From the NCBI RefSeq assembly GCF_040566545.1, contig NZ_JBEWZI010000007.1, forward strand, positions 62,001 to 126,000: 64,000 bases of DNA, read 5' to 3'. Of this stretch, positions 59,642-64,000 are shown in pieces. The stretch comes from Uliginosibacterium flavum. Its GTDB lineage: Bacteria > Pseudomonadota > Gammaproteobacteria > Burkholderiales > Rhodocyclaceae. The notes under the pieces were generated by a model, which saw only the letters and a list, made by a program, of their open reading frames with translations, was not told the DNA's origin and did not search any database. Positions within the stretch are counted from its first letter, which is position 1. Each line of letters begins with the position of its first letter. The position numbers and the translations under genes are program-made.

Positions 59642-59653
59642 GGCGCAATTCGC
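59642..59653. repeat. right inverted copy flanking the PIN gene
   Basis: Reverse complement of the core at 59017-59028, 16 bases after the PIN stop. The following spacer to 59983 has no gene; a dispersed repeat occupies 59847-59920. Confidence 0.6.
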
Positions 59654-59846
59654 GATGAGCATCGATGGCAGCCTGAATAACCGCGCCCAGACTTGCTCTT
59701 CTGCGGACCGTGCCTGATAGGCCCGCCTGCGAAACCGCAGCCGGTGGCGCACTGCACGGACGCCGAAGCGTCCAGCGCAATGCGCCCACCCAAAGCATGG
59801 AATTAATCCGGAAAATCACTGAAATTTGGGTTAAACCAGCCCTCCT

Positions 59847-59920
59847 GAAGAGCCGCCTCTGGCGGGTCTTCGCAAGCAAACACCCCGCACATCCCCACCC
59901 AGAGCGGTTCTACAGAGCCC
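59847..59920. repeat. dispersed repeat upstream of yggX
   Basis: Exact GAAGAGCCGC, then CGGGTCTTCGCAAGCAAAC and AGAGCGGTTCTACAG. Confidence 0.6.
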
Positions 59921-59983
59921 CCCTCGCCCGCGCCGCTTTCCTCTACAATCACGCCTCCCTAACGCAACACAGGAATTCCCGCC

Positions 59984-60256
59984 ATGGCAAGAATGGTCAA
60001 GTGCATCAAGCTCGGTGTCGAAGCCGAGGGCCTCGACTTTCCGCCCGTTCCGGGCGAGATGGGCAAGAAGCTCTGGGAGAACGTCTCCAAGGAAGCCTGG
60101 CAACAGTGGATCAAGCATCAGACCATGCTGATCAACGAAAACCGCCTGAACCTGATGGACCCGAAGGCCCGCAAATATCTGGCCGAACAGATGGATCGCC
60201 ATTTCTTCGGCGCCGGCGCCGATGCCGCCACGGGCTATACGCCGCCCGCACAATAA
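59984..60256 (+). CDS. yggX: YggX-family iron-sulfur protection protein
   Basis: This 90-residue cytoplasmic protein is the normal length for the family. MARMVKCIKLGVEAEGLDFPP, the conserved Cys at position 7, GKKLWENVSKEAWQQWIKHQTMLINE and NLMDPKARKYL are all characteristic. YggX is linked to Fe(II) trafficking and protection of Fe-S clusters from oxidation; in E. coli it is in the SoxRS regulon and next to mutY, which is not seen here. Confidence 0.96.
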   Translation: MARMVKCIKLGVEAEGLDFPPVPGEMGKKLWENVSKEAWQQWIKHQTMLINENRLNLMDPKARKYLAEQMDRHFFGAGADAATGYTPPAQ

Positions 60257-60258
60257 AT

Positions 60259-60352
60259 CCGGTATTGGGAACTGGGAACTCGGAACTGGGGAAACCCTCG
60301 GCGCCGGGCCTGTTGTTCCCAGTCCCGAGTTCCCAGTTCCCAATTCCCAATT
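60259..60352. repeat. inverted AACTGGG heptad arrays in the yggX-purC spacer
   Basis: Left: TATTGGG AACTGGG AACTCGG AACTGGG. Right: CCCAGTC CCGAGTT CCCAGTT CCCAATT CCCAATT. Between them is a GC-rich core of about 35 bases. Together they can form a long stem, 24 bases before the purC start. Confidence 0.85.
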
Positions 60353-60375
60353 CCCTGCCCCGGAGTTTTACCGCA

Positions 60376-61272
60376 ATGAGCCAAGCCCTCTACGAATCTT
60401 CCATCACCAGCCTGCCCCTGCTCGCGCGCGGCAAGGTGCGCGACATCTACGCGGTGGATGACGACAAGTTGCTGATCGTCACCTCGGATCGCCTGTCCGC
60501 CTTCGACGTGATCCTGCCGGATGCGATCCCGCTCAAGGGCGTGGTGCTGACGCAGACCGCGCTGTTCTGGTTCGACAAGCTGAGCCACATCCTGCCCGGC
60601 CAGCTCACCGGCATTGCGCCTGAAGACATTGTGGCGCCGAACGAGCGCGATCAGGTGCGCGGCCGTGCGCTGGTGGTCAAACGCCTCAAACCGCTGCCGA
60701 TCGAAGCCGTGGTGCGCGGCTACATCATCGGTTCGGGCTGGAAGGATTATCAGAAGACAGGTCAGGTCTGCGGCATCACCCTGCCGGTGGGCCTGCAGCA
60801 GGCGGCCAAGCTGGAGCAGCCGCTGTTCACACCTTCGACCAAGGCCGAACAAGGCGAGCACGACGAAAACATCGACTACGCTCAATGCGTGGCGCTGATG
60901 GGCGAAGAGCTTTCCGCCAAGACCCGCGACGCCGCCATCCAGCTGTATTCGGAAGCGCGCGATTTCGCGGCCGAGCGCGGCATCATCATCGCCGACACCA
61001 AGTTCGAATTCGGTCTGGATGCCGCCGGCGTCCTGCACCTGATCGACGAGGCGCTGACGCCCGATTCCTCGCGTTTCTGGCCCGCCGACAGCTACGCCGA
61101 AGGCATTTCGCCGCCGTCCTTCGACAAGCAGTTCGTGCGCGACTATCTGGAAACCCTGGACTGGGACAAGACCGCTCCCGGCCCGCGTCTGCCGGCCGAC
61201 ATCATCGCCAAGACCAGCGCCAAGTATGTGGAAGCCTACGAGCGTCTGACCGGCAAGACGCTGGCCTATTAA
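60376..61272 (+). CDS. purC: phosphoribosylaminoimidazole-succinocarboxamide synthase
   Basis: SAICAR synthase couples CAIR to aspartate with ATP in purine synthesis. The protein has 298 residues, the longer form usual in betaproteobacteria and fungi (E. coli has 237). Motifs: LLARGKVRDIYAVDDDKLLIVTSDRLSAFDVILPD, VVRGYIIGSGWKDYQKTGQVCG, IIADTKFEFGLDAAGVLHLIDEALTPDSSRFW, SFDKQFVRDYLE. CGGAG lies before the ATG. Confidence 0.97.
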   Translation: MSQALYESSITSLPLLARGKVRDIYAVDDDKLLIVTSDRLSAFDVILPDAIPLKGVVLTQTALFWFDKLSHILPGQLTGIAPEDIVAPNERDQVRGRALVVKRLKPLPIEAVVRGYIIGSGWKDYQKTGQVCGITLPVGLQQAAKLEQPLFTPSTKAEQGEHDENIDYAQCVALMGEELSAKTRDAAIQLYSEARDFAAERGIIIADTKFEFGLDAAGVLHLIDEALTPDSSRFWPADSYAEGISPPSFDKQFVRDYLETLDWDKTAPGPRLPADIIAKTSAKYVEAYERLTGKTLAY

Positions 61273-61295
61273 GCAGCATCTCGGCGTCATCCCGC

Positions 61296-61327
61296 AAAAG
61301 GGCCGATCATCCGGCCTTTTTTCTTTT
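61296..61327 (+). terminator. purC terminator
   Basis: AAAAGGGCCG-ATCAT-CCGGCCTTTTTTCTTTT, 24 bases beyond the purC stop. Confidence 0.93.
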
Positions 61328-61410
61328 GCGCACAGCCCCAACGGACACACCAGCCCGGGCCGGGAAATGCCGTTAAACTGCAGATCTCCCGATCCGGATC
61401 GAGGCCTGCC

Positions 61411-62418
61411 ATGCAACGCATCATTACCGTTCTCTGCCTCGTCGCCCTGCTCACCGGCTGCGCCACGCTTGAAGCGCCGAATCCGGACTATTACGAGATC
61501 GAGTCGGGGCGCCTGCCCGCGCCGGACGTGACGCTGAACATCCCCGGCCTCGGCCCCTGCACGGACAGCCCGGATCGCAGCCTGCGGCTGGATGCCAGCC
61601 AGCCGGTGAATGTACTGGTGCATGGCTGCTTCGGCTCCTCCGGCAATTTTCGCGGCATGGCGCAGGTACTGGCCTTTCACGGTCAGCAGACGGCTTGCTT
61701 CACCTACGACGATCGCGCCGGTCTGACCGAGAGTGCGACCGGGCTGCGCCGCGCGCTGAACCAGCTGACCGAACAAACCCATTCACCACAGATTACGGTG
61801 ATCGGCCACAGCCAGGGCGCGCTGATCTCGCGCCGCGCGCTCACCTTGCTGGCCCTTGCTCCAGCTGAGCGTGAGACGGATCTGCGTCTGGTCACCGTCT
61901 CCGGCCCCTTCGACGGCATTGCCGCCGCCAAGACCTGCGGGCGCGACTGGCTGCATGTCCTGAGTCTCGGGGTGTTGCCAGCGACCTGCCATCTGGTCAC
62001 CGGCTCGAAGTGGTCGGACATCACCTATTCCTCGCGCTTCATCCGCCAGCCCGGCCAACTCGTGCCGCAAGTCAGCCGCTACCTCAAGATCGACACCGAC
62101 GAACGTGGCAGTTGCCGGCGCTTTGACGGTGCTCGCTGCGTGGAAAATGACGACATTTTTTCGCTGGCCGAACAGCGCAATGCGCTGGTGGAAAGCGATA
62201 GCCGTGCGCAACGCGTGGAGGTCCTGGCTGGCCACGTCGAGATCGTTGGCGACAAGCGCGTGGCGCCCGCCAAGCTGATCGCGGTATTGCAGGAACAGAA
62301 AGTGCTGAACCCGACCCCGCCGGAACGCGTCTCCGCCTTCAGCCAGTTGCTGGCGCGGGTGTATCAGGATGATTCATTCCTGAACCAAGGCAGCCTGAAG
62401 AGCCGCGCGCAGCCTTGA
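61411..62418 (+). CDS. alpha/beta-hydrolase lipoprotein
   Basis: This 335-residue protein has a lipoprotein signal (lipobox LLTGC, Cys17), so it is membrane-anchored facing the periplasm or outside. It has a lipase-like fold: VNVLVHGCFGSSGNF (oxyanion), VIGHSQGALISRR (Ser near residue 135) and LAGHVEIVGD (His near 273). Eight cysteines suggest disulfides. The last residues (LKSRAQP) are encoded by the beginning of a dispersed repeat, so the C-terminus may have been replaced by repeat insertion. Substrate unknown. Confidence 0.85.
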   Translation: MQRIITVLCLVALLTGCATLEAPNPDYYEIESGRLPAPDVTLNIPGLGPCTDSPDRSLRLDASQPVNVLVHGCFGSSGNFRGMAQVLAFHGQQTACFTYDDRAGLTESATGLRRALNQLTEQTHSPQITVIGHSQGALISRRALTLLALAPAERETDLRLVTVSGPFDGIAAAKTCGRDWLHVLSLGVLPATCHLVTGSKWSDITYSSRFIRQPGQLVPQVSRYLKIDTDERGSCRRFDGARCVENDDIFSLAEQRNALVESDSRAQRVEVLAGHVEIVGDKRVAPAKLIAVLQEQKVLNPTPPERVSAFSQLLARVYQDDSFLNQGSLKSRAQP

Positions 62419-62455
62419 TCTGCAGGATGGCATGCTGAAGAGGCCTGCCCGTGGC
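62397..62455. repeat. dispersed repeat entering a coding 3' end
   Basis: GAAGAGCCGC at 62397-62406 lies inside the lipase-like gene and supplies its last codons; the rest (CTTGATCTGCAGGATGGCATGCTGAAGAGGC) follows the stop. Confidence 0.7.
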
Positions 62456-62567
62456 GAGTTTCGGAGCATAAAGGCCGTACAACGAGTCTGGATGAGGGTC
62501 ACTAGCCGACCATCTCCCCAGCCCTCTCCCTGCCAGGGAGAGGGAGCCGTTCGGGCCCGCGCAAGGG

Positions 62568-62652
62568 TTTGCGACTTGCGACTTGCGACTTGCGACACCC
62601 GCCCCGCCTTTGACCTTCCCAGTCCCGAATACCCAGTCCCCAGTTCCCGAAT
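62568..62652. repeat. GACTTGC heptads facing CCCAGT heptads
   Basis: Three to four copies of GACTTGC in tandem (about 62571-62595), then, after a spacer, CCCAGTC CCGAATA CCCAGTC CCCAGTT CCCGAAT in period 7 up to the stop of the HDOD gene. A CTCTCCCTGCCAGGGAGAG palindrome lies just before (62525-62543). Confidence 0.8.
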
Positions 62653-63510
62653 TCACGCCGTCAACATCGCCATCGCCGCAGCCCTGCGCACGCGCGCCTC
62701 GTCCAGCAGGCGATTGACGGTTTCGTGCTCGACGCCTTCGAAGGCTTCCTGGCGCCGCGCGATCTGCTCTTCAAGCGAGATGGTGCTGAAGGGGTTCGGT
62801 GTACCGGCCGCTGAGTTGGCGAGAAACAGGATGTCGGAGAGCTTGCGCGGAGGCCAGCTGCCAGAGCATTCCTCCTGCTCATCCAGCGCCTCGGTAATGA
62901 GCTCCGGCGTCCCGAGCGAGCGCAGCACGGCTTGGCTCACGCGGCGATCCCAGTAGAGAATGAAGTCGGCCATCTCGCTCTGTTCTTCCAGCAGTTCCGG
63001 GAAATCGTGTACCCGTGAGAGCAGGTAAAACTGGCCGATGTCATGCACCATGCCGGCCAGCAAAGCGGTGTCGGGCTGCGGACTTTCCAGCGAAATGGAC
63101 ACCGAATAGGCCAGCGAGGCCACATCCAGCGAGTGGCGCCAGAGCTGATCAGCGAGACGCCAGACCGGGGCGAACTCACTGGCCGTGGCGAGCTGATCGC
63201 CGATCACCGCCAAAGCCAGGGTGCGTGCGTTATTCACACCGACGCGCATCAGCGCGCGCTGCACGTCGGTGACCTCGACCCCGCTGGGATTGAAGAACAC
63301 CGAGTTGGCCATGCGCAGCAGCTTCACCGACAGCAGCGGCTCCAGGCTGATCACCTTGGAGACCGAGGACAGGCTGGAATCGGGCTGCTCCAGCGCGCGG
63401 CGGATTTTCACGGCCGCCTGCATGCTGGTCGGGAATACCAGTTCGCCCGCTTTCAATTCTTTTTCGATGGCGGCGCTGAACGCCGCACGCCGGTCGCTGG
63501 TCTCACTCAT
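62653..63510 (-). CDS. HDOD-domain signalling protein
   Basis: This is a 285-residue cytoplasmic protein with one HDOD domain (about residues 17-215): FPTSMQAAVKIRRALEQPDSS, VISLEPLLSVKLLRMANSVFF, DVQRALMRVGVNNARTLALAVIG and ALLAGMVHDIGQFYLLSR. HDOD proteins act in cyclic-nucleotide or stress signalling as protein-interaction modules related to HD phosphohydrolases; no output domain is attached here. Start at 63510 with GAAGGG upstream. Divergent from the M3 peptidase gene. Confidence 0.92.
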   Translation of the reverse strand: MSETSDRRAAFSAAIEKELKAGELVFPTSMQAAVKIRRALEQPDSSLSSVSKVISLEPLLSVKLLRMANSVFFNPSGVEVTDVQRALMRVGVNNARTLALAVIGDQLATASEFAPVWRLADQLWRHSLDVASLAYSVSISLESPQPDTALLAGMVHDIGQFYLLSRVHDFPELLEEQSEMADFILYWDRRVSQAVLRSLGTPELITEALDEQEECSGSWPPRKLSDILFLANSAAGTPNPFSTISLEEQIARRQEAFEGVEHETVNRLLDEARVRRAAAMAMLTA

Positions 63511-63615
63511 CGCCGCACCCTTCCATACAGTTTTTGCTGTGGTCTTTGCAGTTGACGGCACAATGTCACCTGAACTTCAGCCCGCTCCCCGCTTTTTGCC
63601 CAAGGCCGCATAAAA

Positions 63616-64000
63616 ATGACCTCCCCGCTCCTCGACTTCTCGGTTCTGCCCCGTTTTGATGCCATCCAGCCCGAGGCCGTCGGCCCGGCCATTCGCCCGC
63701 TGCTGGAGGCCGGCCGTGCCCTGATCGCCCGCCAGACCAGCACCGAAGTGCCTGCCAGCTGGGACGCCTTCGTCGCTCCGCTGGTCGATGGCGGCGAACA
63801 GCTGTCGCGCGCCTGGGGCATCGTCGGTCACCTGCACAGCGTCATGGACACCCCGCCCTGGCGCGAGGCGTACAACGAATTGCTGCCCGAAGTGACGCGC
63901 TATTATTCCGAGCTGGGCCAGAATCTGGCGCTCTTCGCCAAGTACAAGGCGATCCGCGAAAGCAGCGAATTCGCCACGCTAAGCCCGACGCGCCAGCGCA
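63616..64000 (+). CDS. prlC: M3-family oligopeptidase A, N-terminal part
   Basis: These are the first 128 codons of a zinc oligopeptidase of the M3 family; the frame is open at the window end. TSPLLDFSVLPRFDAIQPEAVGPAIRPLLEAGRALI is the N-terminal helical region of oligopeptidase A, and WGIVGHLHSVMDTPPWREAYNELLPEVTRYYSELGQN is also diagnostic. The HEXXH zinc site lies outside the window. The enzyme cleaves short peptides, including released signal peptides, in the cytoplasm. Start ATG at 63616. Confidence 0.92.
   Translation, partial: MTSPLLDFSVLPRFDAIQPEAVGPAIRPLLEAGRALIARQTSTEVPASWDAFVAPLVDGGEQLSRAWGIVGHLHSVMDTPPWREAYNELLPEVTRYYSELGQNLALFAKYKAIRESSEFATLSPTRQR

Noticed and set aside
59710..59983. 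In-frame extension of purC back through yggX and its spacer
   Set aside because: An accidental open frame in spacer and out of frame with yggX; purC begins at 60376.
60235..61782. Open frame of 515 codons on the minus strand
   Set aside because: Antisense to purC and part of the lipoprotein gene; no family features.

Overview
The window is about 64 kb of high-GC chromosome from a Gram-negative bacterium. It is probably a betaproteobacterium and plausibly of the order Rhodocyclales. This rests on the porin type, the ppc, folD/purE, ftsY-ftsE-ftsX with M16 peptidase pair, yggX and purC housekeeping content, and the gene styles; no rRNA or tRNA is present to place it firmly. I see no insertion sequence, prophage or CRISPR array. 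Accessory character shows instead as abundant intergenic palindromes and heptamer arrays, duplicated protease genes and two lower-GC single-gene islands.

Layout. 1-9.8 kb: the end of ppc, secreted and regulatory genes, an aldo/keto reductase, a periplasmic binding protein and a LysR regulator. 9.8-16 kb: azoR divergent from the LysR gene with a clear operator between them, pirin, then a leftward run folD, purE, hydrolase, tsaC. 16-27.5 kb: two complete sets of the circularly permuted ATP-grasp / alpha-E / transglutaminase system facing each other. The first set is fused and rightward, the second split and leftward. 27.7-34.5 kb: small membrane proteins, a lipoprotein, and a trehalose block (otsB, a membrane-anchored otsA, a divergent GH15 glucosidase or trehalase). 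34.9-37.5 kb: a XylR-type regulator and a porin. 37.6-47.5 kb: three S8 proteases, one overlapping a PrcB-like gene and one broken by a deletion, with a degenerate GGDEF-EAL gene between. 47.7-51.6 kb: xylFGH. 51.8-58.6 kb: ftsX, ftsE, a hydrolase, ftsY and two M16 peptidases. 58.7-64 kb: small genes, an orphan PIN protein, yggX, purC, a lipase-like lipoprotein, an HDOD protein and the start of an M3 oligopeptidase.

The most interesting part is the double ATP-grasp system. Both sets have a near-consensus sigma-54 promoter with NtrC-type sites roughly 70-125 bases upstream of the predicted start. A third near-consensus sigma-54 promoter lies directly after the first set and drives a previously inconspicuous 61-residue ORF. 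The transglutaminase of the second set has lost its catalytic Cys and His and is cut off from its partners by a repeat element. Together this suggests a nitrogen-limitation-controlled amide-bond-forming system with a candidate small substrate or accessory protein and a decaying or repurposed paralogue. This is inference from sequence only.

Second in interest are the protease region, where an S8 lipoprotein protease is translationally coupled to a PrcB-like protein as in the treponemal dentilisin complex, and a class of composite intergenic elements bounded by inverted arrays of 7-base repeats.
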